A stretch of DNA of 36,921 bases from Ruthenibacterium sp. (GTDB lineage: Bacteria > Bacillota > Clostridia > Oscillospirales > Ruminococcaceae): assembly GCA_020025255.1 (NCBI GenBank), contig JAHHSK010000012.1, positions 1 to 36,921 on the forward strand, in the 5' to 3' direction. Of the stretch, positions 1 through 8,285 are shown one piece after another (position 1 is the stretch's first letter; the number at the start of each line of letters is the position of its first letter). Under the pieces are notes generated by a model. The model searched no databases, was not told the origin of the DNA, and saw nothing but the letters and a program-made list of their open reading frames with translations. The position numbers and the translations under genes were made by a program.

Positions 1-18
1 GCGGCTGCGCAGCAGCAG

Positions 19-69
19 AAAATGCTCCCGGATGCATGCGTGCACAGCGCAGATCCGAGAGCATTTTTT
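19..69. terminator. Bidirectional terminator-like hairpin at the window edge
   Basis: The arms at 19-33 and 53-67 are complementary over about 15 bp with one mismatch. On the plus strand the hairpin ends in a T run (64-69), and a shorter T run exists on the other strand. It would end the minus-strand acyltransferase gene and any plus-strand gene entering from the left. Confidence 0.6.
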
Positions 70-92
70 ATTACAAGGCAGCTGACGCAGGG

Positions 93-989
93 TCAATCGG
101 CAATCAGGCGGAAATCCTCTTTTATTCCGCGTGCAGAACCCAGCCGGCCTCCCTTGGCAAGGTGCGCGGCAGCTTTGCGCTGCAGGCTGGTTTTCTGCGG
201 CATTTCAGCGGGGTCTTTCTTTTTTTCAAACAGCCATTCGTAAAACGATTCGTTATCCGGGTCTACGGCATAGATCGTGTAATCCTTTGCAAAGCGGCGG
301 ATGCCGGAAGCTTCGTCCAGCAGCGATTGCAGCTCAGGGGAAAGAAGCCATGAGCCGCACATCATCCGCTGCGGGCTGCCATGGGCACAGATGCATGCGC
401 CCTGCCGTGCAAAAAAGTGCGCGGCCTGCGTGTAGGAATCCTGTAAGGCTTCCTGCGAAAGCACGGCATCCGAAGGGATATGCACCGAAAGGATCGGCGT
501 GCCCGCAGGTGCACCGGGGATCGGGGCTTCGCTTTCCTTCACAAGGCGGTATTCGAATTCCAGTGCACCCAGCCGGAACAAAAGGCAGGAAAGCTGCCGC
601 CATGCCCAGAAGGCGCGGTCGAAGGCATAGCGCCCGACAGCGCGGTGCGTTTCGTCGATAAAGCGGCGTATGCAGCCGAAGCTGCAAAGGAACAGCGCAT
701 CCGAAAAACCCAGCTGTGCATAGCGGCTGCGTGTGAGGCATGCGGCGGCAAGGTAGACGGTCAGCATTTTCATCCCATCGGGGTCGCTTTGCGCAAAGCG
801 CTGTGCCAGACGGTCATAGGCTTGTTCGGCGGTTTGCGGGTGTATCAGCGCATGGATCTCTTCGCGGCATTCATCCGGCAGCAAAGCCGATGCCTGTGCG
901 GCAACGGCGCGGCAGACGCATTCCGCAAGCCCCAGTTCGCGGGCAAGCGCCGCCGTCTGCGCCGGTGTGGGAAAAGCAGGTGTGGTCAT
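93..989 (-). CDS. GNAT-like acyltransferase (NAT_N/GNAT_C type, DUF5596)
   Basis: This 298-residue soluble protein matches my recollection of the two-domain family annotated as acyltransferase domain-containing protein. It has a helical N-terminal half (about 1-130) and a GNAT-like C-terminal half containing the segment LSVHIPSDA (about 167-175), which is typical of the family. The substrate is unknown. The ATG at 989 follows an AGGAGG ribosome binding site. It lies 158 bp downstream of the dihydrofolate reductase gene on the same strand, so the two may be co-transcribed. The gap is A+T-rich near the start and may hold a weak promoter I could not define. There is no signal peptide or membrane segment. 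The family call is from memory of its sequence style; I am sure it is a real gene and moderately sure of the family. Confidence 0.7.
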   Translation of the reverse strand: MTTPAFPTPAQTAALARELGLAECVCRAVAAQASALLPDECREEIHALIHPQTAEQAYDRLAQRFAQSDPDGMKMLTVYLAAACLTRSRYAQLGFSDALFLCSFGCIRRFIDETHRAVGRYAFDRAFWAWRQLSCLLFRLGALEFEYRLVKESEAPIPGAPAGTPILSVHIPSDAVLSQEALQDSYTQAAHFFARQGACICAHGSPQRMMCGSWLLSPELQSLLDEASGIRRFAKDYTIYAVDPDNESFYEWLFEKKKDPAEMPQKTSLQRKAAAHLAKGGRLGSARGIKEDFRLIAD

Positions 990-1147
990 GATGTCCTCCT
1001 CATTACAAATAGTATTATTTTATGCAAAAATTACAAATCGAAATCGGAAGCTTTGCCGCGCCGCAGGGAAGCGCATTCCGCCGGCACACGCTGCCGCCCT
1101 GCGCTGGCGAGGAACAACGCGCTGCCCTGCGCTGTATGGGCGGAAAA

Positions 1148-1630
1148 TCAGCGCGGCTTGCGCCGGTAGGTCAGATAACCAAAACGAAGGCAGCCGCTTT
1201 GCATCGGTTCCGACTGCGAGCAGAGCACCCAGTCGGGGTCGTTTTCCGGCAAGGGGAAAAAGCGGTCGGCTTCAAACGATGCATAAACGCGCGTCAGGTA
1301 TATGGTATCGCACCAGGGCAGCAGCTGGCGGTAGACCGATTCGCCGCCGATGACAAAGGCATCCGGCTCGGCTGTGCGCACCAGTGCATCCAGCGAGGAA
1401 AAAACCTCCGCGCCGGGCACCTGAAAGCCGGGGCTGCGGGAAAGGATCCGGTTGCGTCGTCCCGCAAGCGGCATCCCGTTGGGAAAAGAGGCAAGCGTTT
1501 TTCGCCCCAAGATGACAGTATGCCCGAGCGTCATCGCCCGAAAACGGGCAAGATCCTCCGGGATATAGACGATCTGCCGCCCGCGCAGGCCGATGCCGTT
1601 GTGCTGATCGGCCAGTGCGATCATCTGCAT
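1148..1630 (-). CDS. folA: Dihydrofolate reductase
   Basis: This enzyme reduces dihydrofolate to tetrahydrofolate with NADPH. It is 160 residues, normal for the family. Visible motifs are the N-terminal MIALAD strand, the substrate segment IPEDLARF with the catalytic acid at Asp26, the NADPH-binding GRKT motif around residue 42, and VIGGESVY around residue 113. The position equivalent to Escherichia coli Trp22 is Val21 here, with the local sequence QIVYIPED instead of the common PWxLPxD. I recall this kind of variation from other clostridial enzymes. ATG 1630 has an A/G-rich ribosome binding site eight bases upstream, and a second ATG lies two codons in. The gene is transcribed divergently from the FNT transporter. 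Confidence 0.93.
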   Translation of the reverse strand: MQMIALADQHNGIGLRGRQIVYIPEDLARFRAMTLGHTVILGRKTLASFPNGMPLAGRRNRILSRSPGFQVPGAEVFSSLDALVRTAEPDAFVIGGESVYRQLLPWCDTIYLTRVYASFEADRFFPLPENDPDWVLCSQSEPMQSGCLRFGYLTYRRKPR

Positions 1631-1659
1631 AAAAACGCCCCCCTTTTTTATATGCCTAC

Positions 1660-1688
1660 ATCATAGCACACCCCGGCACGATCGGCAA
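1660..1688 (-). promoter_or_regulatory. Promoter of folA
   Basis: On the minus strand a TTGCCG -35 box (1683-1688) and a TATGAT -10 box (1660-1665) are separated by exactly 17 bp, about 30 bp upstream of the folA start. Confidence 0.6.
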
Positions 1689-1744
1689 CTGCCGCCGCCG
1701 ATTTTGCAAAACATAAAATAACGAGGCAAAACGCCGGTGCAGCC

Positions 1745-1773
1745 TTGTAAAACGGGCCGCTTTCTGGTAAAGT
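1745..1773 (+). promoter_or_regulatory. Promoter of the FNT transporter gene
   Basis: A TTGTAA -35 box (1745-1750) and a TAAAGT -10 box (1768-1773) are 17 bp apart, and a TGG directly before the -10 box gives an extended -10. No Crp/Fnr-type palindrome is visible next to it. Confidence 0.5.
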
Positions 1774-1811
1774 AAAAAACGGTCTGTTTGTAGAAAAAGG
1801 GGTATTTTAAC

Positions 1812-2633
1812 ATGAATCAACTGAGTTTGAATCCTTCCGAGATCGTCGGAAAATATGCCGATATCGGTGCGGGGAAAACAAAGCGCGCCCTGCGCCCGCT
1901 GATTTTGCTGGGCGTGCTTGCCGGGGTGCTGATCGCCTTGGGGTGCAGTGCCACGAATACCGCAGTGTACGGCATGCAAGATGTGTGGACGGCGCGCATG
2001 GTTTTGGGGCTTTTGTTCCCGTTCGGCCTTGGCATGGTGGTGCTTATGGGGGCAGAGCTTTTTACGGGCAACAGCCTGATCGTGATTTCCGTGCTGGAAA
2101 AGAAATGTTCCGTGGGCGCGATGCTGCGCAGCTGGGGCATTGTATATGCGGCAAATTTTGCGGGGGCGCTGCTGGTGGCAGCGGGCTGCGTTTATTTCGG
2201 GCAGCTGCAATATTCCGGCGGGCAGCTTGCGCTGTATACGATGCGCTGTGCGCTTGCCAAGTGTACGATGCCGTTTGCCAATGCCTTTGTTATGGGCTTT
2301 TTCTGCAATGTGCTGGTGTGCCTGGGCGTGCTTATGGCCATGGTTTCCACCGACGCCGCAAGCCGCATCATAGCGGCGTTTCTGCCGGTGTGCTATTTTG
2401 TCATCAGCGGCTTTGAACACTGCGTTGCCAATATGTACTATATCCCGGCGGGGCTTATGGCAAAAACCGTTCCGGCCTATGCACAGCTTGCCGCCCAAGC
2501 GGGGCTGGATCTTTCCCAGCTGACGGTTTCCCGGTTTCTTGCGGGGAACCTTCTGCCCGTGACATTGGGCAATATCCTCGGCGGCGCGGCGATCGGTGCG
2601 CTGATGTGGTACTGCCACCGCACAAAGCAATGA
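1812..2633 (+). CDS. Formate/nitrite transporter (FNT) family channel
   Basis: This is an integral membrane channel of 273 residues. FNT proteins form pentamers of six-helix subunits and move small anions such as formate, nitrite or hydrosulfide. The hydrophobic segments fit six helices. Two family signatures are clear: GAELFTGNS (80-88) and GFEHCVANMYYIP (200-212), with the conserved pore histidine at His203. The substrate cannot be read from these motifs; formate is plausible in an anaerobe, while nitrite or hydrosulfide remain possible. The ATG follows an A/G-rich ribosome binding site, and the gene has its own promoter and a strong terminator, so it is probably monocistronic. There is no pfl or hydrogenase gene beside it to settle the substrate. 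Confidence 0.92.
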   Translation: MNQLSLNPSEIVGKYADIGAGKTKRALRPLILLGVLAGVLIALGCSATNTAVYGMQDVWTARMVLGLLFPFGLGMVVLMGAELFTGNSLIVISVLEKKCSVGAMLRSWGIVYAANFAGALLVAAGCVYFGQLQYSGGQLALYTMRCALAKCTMPFANAFVMGFFCNVLVCLGVLMAMVSTDAASRIIAAFLPVCYFVISGFEHCVANMYYIPAGLMAKTVPAYAQLAAQAGLDLSQLTVSRFLAGNLLPVTLGNILGGAAIGALMWYCHRTKQ

Positions 2634-2658
2634 GTGCGGCATAAAAAGACGCAAAAAG

Positions 2659-2697
2659 AAAACCGAGTGCTTTCACCAAAAGCACTCGGTTTTTTTG
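2659..2697. terminator. Bidirectional terminator between FNT gene and DUF6472 gene
   Basis: A nearly perfect 14-bp stem (about 2660-2673 with 2679-2692) with a five-base loop is followed by a T run on the plus strand and by T-rich sequence on the minus strand. It separates two convergent genes. Confidence 0.85.
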
Positions 2698-2724
2698 TGC
2701 AGGCTGACAGCTCAAGCCCGCGGG

Positions 2725-2898
2725 CTACTGCTTGCGGGCGGTGCGGTAATCGTCACCGCGCCGGTAAAACGGGCAGTCCCCCGCTGCGCCGCGCAGAAAA
2801 CGCTCCATAAGATCTTCATCCAGATCCATGGTGCAATAGTAAGCACCCAGCTCTTCGTCATAATCAAAATAGGTGCACTCTTCGCAGTTTGCTGCCAA
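2725..2898 (-). CDS. Small four-cysteine protein, DUF6472-like
   Basis: This 57-residue ORF begins with TTG (2898), a few bases after a GGAGGTG ribosome binding site. The protein starts LAANCEECTYFDYDEELG and contains Cys5, Cys8, Cys22 and Cys42, arranged CxxC...C...C with FDYDEE and an acidic DLDED segment, followed by CPFYRRGDDYRTARKQ. I recall this pattern from short clostridial proteins named DUF6472; the cysteine spacing suggests a bound metal, probably zinc, but its function is unknown. It lies 93 bp downstream of degV on the same strand and has a good promoter of its own. It is acidic and cytoplasmic. The start is supported by the ribosome binding site; no ATG exists near it in frame. 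Confidence 0.8.
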   Translation of the reverse strand: MAANCEECTYFDYDEELGAYYCTMDLDEDLMERFLRGAAGDCPFYRRGDDYRTARKQ

Positions 2899-2947
2899 AT
2901 GACATCACCTCCGCCGGAAAATAGGGTCAGCACACCCTTTGCTCCAA

Positions 2948-2976
2948 AGTATAGCACGCGGCAAGGGGCTTGTCAC
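2948..2976 (-). promoter_or_regulatory. Promoter of the DUF6472-like gene
   Basis: On the minus strand GTGACA (2971-2976) and TATACT (2948-2953) are 17 bp apart, with TGC directly before the -10 box (extended -10). It lies in the degV to DUF6472 gap, so the small gene can be expressed on its own. Confidence 0.65.
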
Positions 2977-2991
2977 GCAAAAACAATGCGT

Positions 2992-3855
2992 TCAGTCGGC
3001 ACTGTCAAAGGCGTTTACCGCAAAGAAGGCAATGCCGCACGCACCGGGGCCTGCATGGGTGCCGACCACCGCACCGATCGAATAGACCTCCGGTTCGGAT
3101 AAAGCAAGATTCTGTGTCAGATAATGCACGATCGGCCCGGTGGTGTCGGTGGAGCCGGTGCTGCCGACAAGGACGCTGCCGCGATCGGCAATGCCGCCAG
3201 CTTCATCGATTTTTTTGAACAGCGCGACATAGGCACCGGGCAGGCCGCGCGCCTTTCCGGCAAGCTGGATGCTGCCTTCCGGCGTGAGCGTGACGATCGG
3301 CTTTACGCCCAAAAGCCCGCCCGCCAAGGCAGCGGCTGCGGAAAGCCGTCCGCCGCGGTGCAGATATTTCAGCGTGTCCACAACGGCATACAGGCGCAGA
3401 TGCTGCTTTGCCTGTTCCAGATGCTCGGTGATTTCCGGTGCAGAAAGGCCGGATGCCGCCAGGTGCACCGCGCGGCGCACCAACAGCTGCAGCCCCAGCG
3501 TGACGCTGCGGCTGTCCACAAGGAAAATGCGGTCATAATCCGCTTCGGCTGCGGCGATCTGCGCGCTTTGGAACGTGCCGGAAAGAGCCGAGGAAAGCAG
3601 GATGCAGATCACGTCATCCCCGGCTTCGCGCGCATCCAGAAATTCGCGCAGGAATTCACCGGGCGCGGGCTGGCTTGTGGTGGGCAGCTTTTCGCAGCCG
3701 GCCAGCATGCCGTAAAACTGTTCGCTCGTCAGCTCGACGCCGTCCAGAAAATGGGTGTCTCCGAAATGGATCGTAAGCGGAACCACGCGCACGCCCAGTG
3801 CGCTTGCCTGGTGCGGCAGAAGGTCGGCAGTGGAATCGGTAAGGATGCGGATCAT
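2992..3855 (-). CDS. DegV family fatty-acid-binding protein (FakB-like)
   Basis: DegV/FakB proteins hold a fatty acid so that the kinase FakA can phosphorylate it for phospholipid synthesis. This 287-residue protein begins MIRILTDSTAD, contains TTSQPAPGEF (59-68) and LSSALSGTFQSA (87-98), and ends with the GAVVGTHAGPGA region, all family landmarks. Thr60 and Ser92 line up with the residues that contact the fatty-acid carboxylate in Staphylococcus aureus FakB (Thr61 and Ser93, from memory). The open frame extends upstream to 3948, but ATG 3855 has an AGGAG site and matches the family start; the extension overlaps marR and is rejected. It follows the MarR gene by 46 bp with no promoter seen between them, so co-transcription is likely. 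FakA is not in this window. Confidence 0.92.
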   Translation of the reverse strand: MIRILTDSTADLLPHQASALGVRVVPLTIHFGDTHFLDGVELTSEQFYGMLAGCEKLPTTSQPAPGEFLREFLDAREAGDDVICILLSSALSGTFQSAQIAAAEADYDRIFLVDSRSVTLGLQLLVRRAVHLAASGLSAPEITEHLEQAKQHLRLYAVVDTLKYLHRGGRLSAAAALAGGLLGVKPIVTLTPEGSIQLAGKARGLPGAYVALFKKIDEAGGIADRGSVLVGSTGSTDTTGPIVHYLTQNLALSEPEVYSIGAVVGTHAGPGACGIAFFAVNAFDSAD

Positions 3856-3901
3856 GGTAATTCTCCTGTTCTTTGCGGCCGCGTTCGGCGGCACGGATGG
3901 T

Positions 3902-4357
3902 TTATTCGGGTTGGGTGAAAAAGGCATGCAGCGAGGTAAGCGCCGCAATCAGCGCCTGTGTCTGCTGTTCGCTCAAATGGGCGGTAGCGCGGCAAACAAG
4001 TGCCTTGTGGAAGGCCGCGTGGCGGCGCAGCGCGGGCTGTGCCTTTTCGGTAAGGGCAACACGGACGCGCCGCTTGTCGTGCGCGGCGCGCCGGCGCACA
4101 AGATAGCCCTTGTGTTCCAGCGTTTTGACCGCGACGCTCAGCGTGCCGGAGGTTACGGAAAGCTTTGCCGCAACCTCGGCCATGCCCGCGCCCTGCGGTG
4201 CTCCGTCAGCGGCTTGCTCCACGGCTTCCAGCACATGCATTTCGGAAACGGAAAGGTCGCGGTTCGGCCCGCCTTGCAGGTTCAGCTCCTCCAGCCGAAG
4301 GATGTCGTTGAATACGCACACCAGAAATTCGTTGAGCGCGGCTTCGGTATCAGTCAT
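3902..4357 (-). CDS. MarR family transcriptional regulator, FabT-like
   Basis: This is a 151-residue winged-helix repressor. The N-terminal dimerisation segment with NDILRLEELNL and LSVSEMHVLEAV (about 36-47) resembles FabT, the fatty-acid synthesis repressor of Firmicutes. The recognition-helix region is at about 66-85, and the wing carries DKRRVRVALTEK (about 94-105). Its promoter is flanked by two TTTGA-N3-TCAAA palindromes, the architecture I recall for FabT boxes, so autoregulation is likely. The next gene downstream encodes a FakB-type fatty-acid-binding protein, which fits a role in lipid homeostasis. No fab synthesis genes are present here, so the link to fatty acids is inference; a generic MarR regulator is the alternative. 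Confidence 0.88.
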   Translation of the reverse strand: MTDTEAALNEFLVCVFNDILRLEELNLQGGPNRDLSVSEMHVLEAVEQAADGAPQGAGMAEVAAKLSVTSGTLSVAVKTLEHKGYLVRRRAAHDKRRVRVALTEKAQPALRRHAAFHKALVCRATAHLSEQQTQALIAALTSLHAFFTQPE

Positions 4358-4381
4358 CGGGACATCCCCTTTCTAAAATGG

Positions 4382-4394
4382 TTTGAACTTCAAA
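4382..4394. promoter_or_regulatory. FabT-like operator 1
   Basis: This 13-bp perfect inverted repeat, TTTGAACTTCAAA, lies just downstream of the MarR -10 box, covering roughly +3 to +15 of the transcript. It fits TTTGA-N3-TCAAA. Confidence 0.65.
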
Positions 4395-4403
4395 TCATTT
4401 GTG

Positions 4404-4433
4404 ATTATACGGCAAGCAGGGCGGGGATGTCAA
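4404..4433 (-). promoter_or_regulatory. Promoter of the marR-degV unit
   Basis: On the minus strand consensus TTGACA (4428-4433) and TATAAT (4404-4409) boxes are 18 bp apart. Both hexamers are perfect, suggesting a strong promoter that needs repression, in line with the flanking operators. Confidence 0.8.
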
Positions 4434-4441
4434 TAAAATAT

Positions 4442-4454
4442 TTTGAAATTCAAA
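4442..4454. promoter_or_regulatory. FabT-like operator 2
   Basis: The second 13-bp perfect inverted repeat, TTTGAAATTCAAA, lies upstream of the -35 box. Its centre is 60 bp from the centre of operator 1, so the two sites bracket the promoter. Confidence 0.6.
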
Positions 4455-4466
4455 CTTTATTCACAA

Positions 4467-4506
4467 AAGCTCACGGTGCTGCGTGAAAATGCAGCACCGT
4501 GAGCTT
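4467..4506 (-). terminator. Terminator of the ABC transporter operon
   Basis: A perfect 16-bp stem (4467-4482 with 4491-4506) with an eight-base loop is followed on the minus strand by a short T run. It lies 65 bp past the stop of the permease gene and also insulates the marR promoter. Confidence 0.7.
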
Positions 4507-4571
4507 ATGAGCAGCGCAAGGGGGACGCAGCAAACGTGCGGCGGCTTCGCCGCGCTTGGCACAGCACGCGA

Positions 4572-7500
4572 TCATTCCGGTGCCTTCATGCTTTCCACCA
4601 TGCTGATGCCATGCAGCTTGCGGCGCATGACAAGGTTGACAAACTGTGCAAAAAGCAAGGTCAGTATGGCGCTGAGCACAAAGCTGAGCGGCTTGATCTG
4701 CTGACCGAACATCACCATATCGATTTCCACGGTGGTCATGATGAATTTGTGCAGCAGCACACCGCCGAACAGCCCGGCCAGCATACCGATGAGCGAAAGG
4801 ATGTTGGATTCGCGGTAGACATAGGCCTGCACTTCCTTTTCAAAGAAGCCCAGAACCTTGATCGTGGCAATTTCCTTTGCGCGTTCCGTGATATTGATGT
4901 TCATCAGGTTGTACAGCACCACAAAGGCCAGCAGCCCCGCACACAGAATGATGACATAGACAACATAGTTTATGCTTGCGATCGTATCGTCCAAGCTCGC
5001 GCGCATGGCGTCCATCCCCATAAGCCCCGCCACGCCGTCCACATTGAGAAGGGAATAAGAAAGGCTCTGGGGCACATCGGTTTGATCGTCCGGCAGGCGG
5101 CACAGCACGGAATTCGGCTCCGGCGCATCCCCGAACGCGCGCTCGTAGCTTTCGGGCGTCATGTAAATATAGGTTTCAACATAGTTTTCTGCAACGCCGG
5201 TGATGGGCAGCTGCGCGCTGTGCTGCCGGCCGTTGGTTATGGTAAGCAGATCGCCCGCTGCAAGGCCGGTGTCGCGGCTCAATTTTTCGGTGATGACGAT
5301 GCCATCGGAAACAAGCGGTGTCGGGGTACGGCTTTTGCGGTCGTGCAGATCCACAAAATCCGGCAGAGCCTCCGGCGACTGCGGCACAAAAAGATAAAGG
5401 CTGTAATTTTTTTCGCCGTATTCCAAAGAAATGCGCTCCTGATGTGCGGGCAGGAAATTTTTTACCTGTGCGGGATCCTCCATGACCGTCCGGAAGTCCT
5501 CGTTCGTCAGCGCACGGCTGTCGCTGAGCGTAAGGGCAAAATCATATGTGAAGATATCGCTGAATTGCTTGGCGGCGATATCACCGATCGAATCCTTCAG
5601 CCCGAAGCCGGTCACCAGCAGCGAAGTGCAGCCGGCAACGCCGATCACTGTCATGAAAAAGCGCTTTTTGTAGCGGAACAGATTGCGCGCCGTTACCTTG
5701 TGGGTGAACTTCATGCGCTTCCATATCGGGGAGATGCGCTCCAGAAGGATGCGCTTTCCGGCGGCGGGCGCTTTGGGCAGCAGAAGCTGCGCCGCCCATT
5801 CCCGCAAGGTGCGGCTGCAGGCGTTCCAAGTGGCAAGCCCCGTGCACACCAGCGCGGCACCGACCCCAAGGGCGGCAATATCCGCATGGAACATGCACCG
5901 GAAGCCCGGAACGGAATACATCGTGCAGTAGGCGTTCCAGATGACTGTCGGCAGAACCGTGAACCCGAACCCAAGCCCCAGCACGCCGCCGGCAAGCGTG
6001 GCGACCCACGCGTAAAACAGATACTTGAACATGATCTGCCCGCGGTGATACCCCAGTGCCTTTAAGGTGCCGATCTGCAAACGCTCCTCATCCACCATGC
6101 GGGTCATGGTGGTAAGAGCGACCAGTGCCGCAACCAGGAAAAAGAAGATCGGGAAAACCGTGGTGATCGCTTCCAGCTTGTCGATATCGGAAAGGAATGC
6201 CGACGAACTGACATGGTACGAGCGATCCATAACGAACCATTCGGGAACCTCCAGCGCGGCAAGGGCTTTTTCGCCTTCCGCCAGCTGCTGTTCGGCATCC
6301 GCCAGCTGCTGTTCGGCATCGGCCTTGCGGGCAAGATATTCCGCTTCGTTTTTTTCATATTCTGCCTGCCCGCTGTGCAGCTGCTGTTCGCCCTGGGCAG
6401 CCTGATCGCGCGCCTGTGCAAGCTGTGCCTGCGCAAGCTCGGTTTGCATCTGCGCAAGCGTGGGTGCCAGCGTCAAAGCCGATTCCCCGCGCACGATCGC
6501 CTTTTCCGCTTCAAGCAGCTGACGGCGGGCTTGTGCCAGCTGTTTTTCGCCTTCCGCCAGCTGCGCTTCTCCCTGGGCGATCATCGGTTCGCCTTGGGCG
6601 ATCTGCTCTTTTGCGTCATCGACCTGTTTGCGCAGCGCGGCAAGGGATGCCGCCGCCGACTGATAGGTGCCTTCCGCCAGCTGCAGCTGATTTTGTGCGG
6701 CATCGCGCGCGGCAAGTGCGGGAGCCACGCTTGTGCGCGCGGCGGAAAGAGCGGCTTGCGCCGCAGATTGTTCGGCATCGGCCTGCGTCAGGGCAAGCTG
6801 TGCGGCATCGCGTGCCGCCAGCGCGGCACCGGCGGGTTCCGGCTGCTGTTCCAGCCACTGCGCTTCGGTGGTGCAGCCGGCGGCAGCCATGCCTTCATCC
6901 ACGGCCTGCTGTGCGGCAGCCAAAGCCGCGCTTGCGGCAGCCTGCTTTTCCTGGGCGGCGGCAAATTCGGCTTCCCGGAGCGGCAGCTGGGCAGCGGCAC
7001 AGGCGGCATCATAATCGGCCTGTGCGCGCGCCGCCTGCTCTTGCAGCTGCGGCAGCCTTGCGCCCAAAGCGGCGGTGTGCTGTTCGGCTTGCAGCAAGGC
7101 GGGCTCCAGCGCGGGGATCAGCTGCTTTGCCGCTTCCAGCTTTGCCTTGGCATCGGAAAGCTCCTGCCGCTTGGCGGCAAGCGCGGCTTCGCTTTCCGCA
7201 AGCGTTTGCTTCCCTTCCAGCAAGGCGGCCTTTCCCTCGGCAAGCTGTGCGGATTGCTGCTGCAAGGTGCCGGGCAGAGCCTGCTTTCCTTCGGCAAGTG
7301 CCTTTTCGCCGCTTGCGATCTGCTGCTTTGCGGCGGCAAGCTCGGCCTGTGCCTGTTCCAGCTCTTTTTGCCCCGCGTCCAGCTGCGCCTGGGCATCGGC
7401 AAACTGTTCCTCGGCCTGCTTGCGGGAACGTTCCAGTTCGCTGCGCCCGTCGGCCAGCTGCTGTTCGGTATCCGCTTTTACTTCCAGAAAGCGCGCGGTG

Positions 7501-8279
7501 CAGCGTTCGGGCGCAATCGCCTCCACGCGCTGTGCCGTTTCGCTTACAAGCTCGCGGTAGCCTTGTGTTTCGCTTGAAAGCTCCCGCGCGCCGTCCACCG
7601 AGACAAAGATTTCCGAATAAGCCGGCTGCGAAAAGCTTTCTTCCCCTACATAGATCTTGAGCGCAACCGTCCCATCGCCGATCGATGCGTTTTCGCGCGC
7701 AATGGAAAAATAATAGCTTGTCTGAGCGATGCCCACGATCTTGAACTCGGTATCGGCAAGCGTTTCGGAAAGATCGCCGTTTGTCGGGGCGGCGTACAGG
7801 GTGCTGCCGACGGAAAGCGCATCATCCAGCGGGAAGGAATCCGATTTCACTACCACACATTCCCCGCGCCGCACGGGAAGGCGCCCTTCGATGATATCAA
7901 TGCGGTTGAGATAGTTTTCCGGCTCGCGCTCTTCCATTTGGGCACTGGGCAGGCTGTGTATGCGCGTGACGATATTTTTGCGTTCGCCCGCATCCAGGAA
8001 CACATCCGCCATGTAAGCCGGCATCACCTCATCCACGCCCTGCACGGCGGCAATGGCGCGCACATCGTCGTCTGTCAGCCCCAAAGGGCTGACGATGCGC
8101 AGATCATGCAGATGCTGGCGGTCGAAGTAGCGGTCGGCGGTATCCCGCATGTCGATCGGCATCGCCATAAGGCCGGAAAGAAGCCCGATGCCCAAAGCCA
8201 CGATCGCAGCGATCGCGGCAAAACGGCTGAAGGTGCCTTTCAACGTGCGGGTTATGATTTTGCGATATGTTTTTTTCAC
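4572..8279 (-). CDS. FtsX-type ABC permease with very long coiled-coil insert
   Basis: This 1235-residue membrane protein has a first helix at about 20-40, a MacB-like outside domain to about 265, then an Ala/Gln/Glu-rich coiled coil at about 268-675 built of repeats such as LADAEQQLADAEQQ. A block of membrane helices starts at about 708, followed by the FtsX segment with LQIGTLKALGYHRGQI, a second outside domain, and three C-terminal helices with EIATIKVLGFF. FtsX-type permeases usually use ATP for work outside the membrane (substrate extrusion, signalling or hydrolase activation) rather than uptake. The start is GTG 8279, six bases after the stop of the ATPase gene, which suggests translational coupling. 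The substrate is unknown. Confidence 0.9.
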   Translation of the reverse strand: MKKTYRKIITRTLKGTFSRFAAIAAIVALGIGLLSGLMAMPIDMRDTADRYFDRQHLHDLRIVSPLGLTDDDVRAIAAVQGVDEVMPAYMADVFLDAGERKNIVTRIHSLPSAQMEEREPENYLNRIDIIEGRLPVRRGECVVVKSDSFPLDDALSVGSTLYAAPTNGDLSETLADTEFKIVGIAQTSYYFSIARENASIGDGTVALKIYVGEESFSQPAYSEIFVSVDGARELSSETQGYRELVSETAQRVEAIAPERCTARFLEVKADTEQQLADGRSELERSRKQAEEQFADAQAQLDAGQKELEQAQAELAAAKQQIASGEKALAEGKQALPGTLQQQSAQLAEGKAALLEGKQTLAESEAALAAKRQELSDAKAKLEAAKQLIPALEPALLQAEQHTAALGARLPQLQEQAARAQADYDAACAAAQLPLREAEFAAAQEKQAAASAALAAAQQAVDEGMAAAGCTTEAQWLEQQPEPAGAALAARDAAQLALTQADAEQSAAQAALSAARTSVAPALAARDAAQNQLQLAEGTYQSAAASLAALRKQVDDAKEQIAQGEPMIAQGEAQLAEGEKQLAQARRQLLEAEKAIVRGESALTLAPTLAQMQTELAQAQLAQARDQAAQGEQQLHSGQAEYEKNEAEYLARKADAEQQLADAEQQLAEGEKALAALEVPEWFVMDRSYHVSSSAFLSDIDKLEAITTVFPIFFFLVAALVALTTMTRMVDEERLQIGTLKALGYHRGQIMFKYLFYAWVATLAGGVLGLGFGFTVLPTVIWNAYCTMYSVPGFRCMFHADIAALGVGAALVCTGLATWNACSRTLREWAAQLLLPKAPAAGKRILLERISPIWKRMKFTHKVTARNLFRYKKRFFMTVIGVAGCTSLLVTGFGLKDSIGDIAAKQFSDIFTYDFALTLSDSRALTNEDFRTVMEDPAQVKNFLPAHQERISLEYGEKNYSLYLFVPQSPEALPDFVDLHDRKSRTPTPLVSDGIVITEKLSRDTGLAAGDLLTITNGRQHSAQLPITGVAENYVETYIYMTPESYERAFGDAPEPNSVLCRLPDDQTDVPQSLSYSLLNVDGVAGLMGMDAMRASLDDTIASINYVVYVIILCAGLLAFVVLYNLMNINITERAKEIATIKVLGFFEKEVQAYVYRESNILSLIGMLAGLFGGVLLHKFIMTTVEIDMVMFGQQIKPLSFVLSAILTLLFAQFVNLVMRRKLHGISMVESMKAPE

Positions 8280-8285
8280 GCGGCA

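Noticed and set aside
2712..2957. 81-codon minus-strand ORF with ATG start
   Set aside because: Another frame across the TTG-started four-cysteine gene; its product is not family-like and it has no ribosome binding site.
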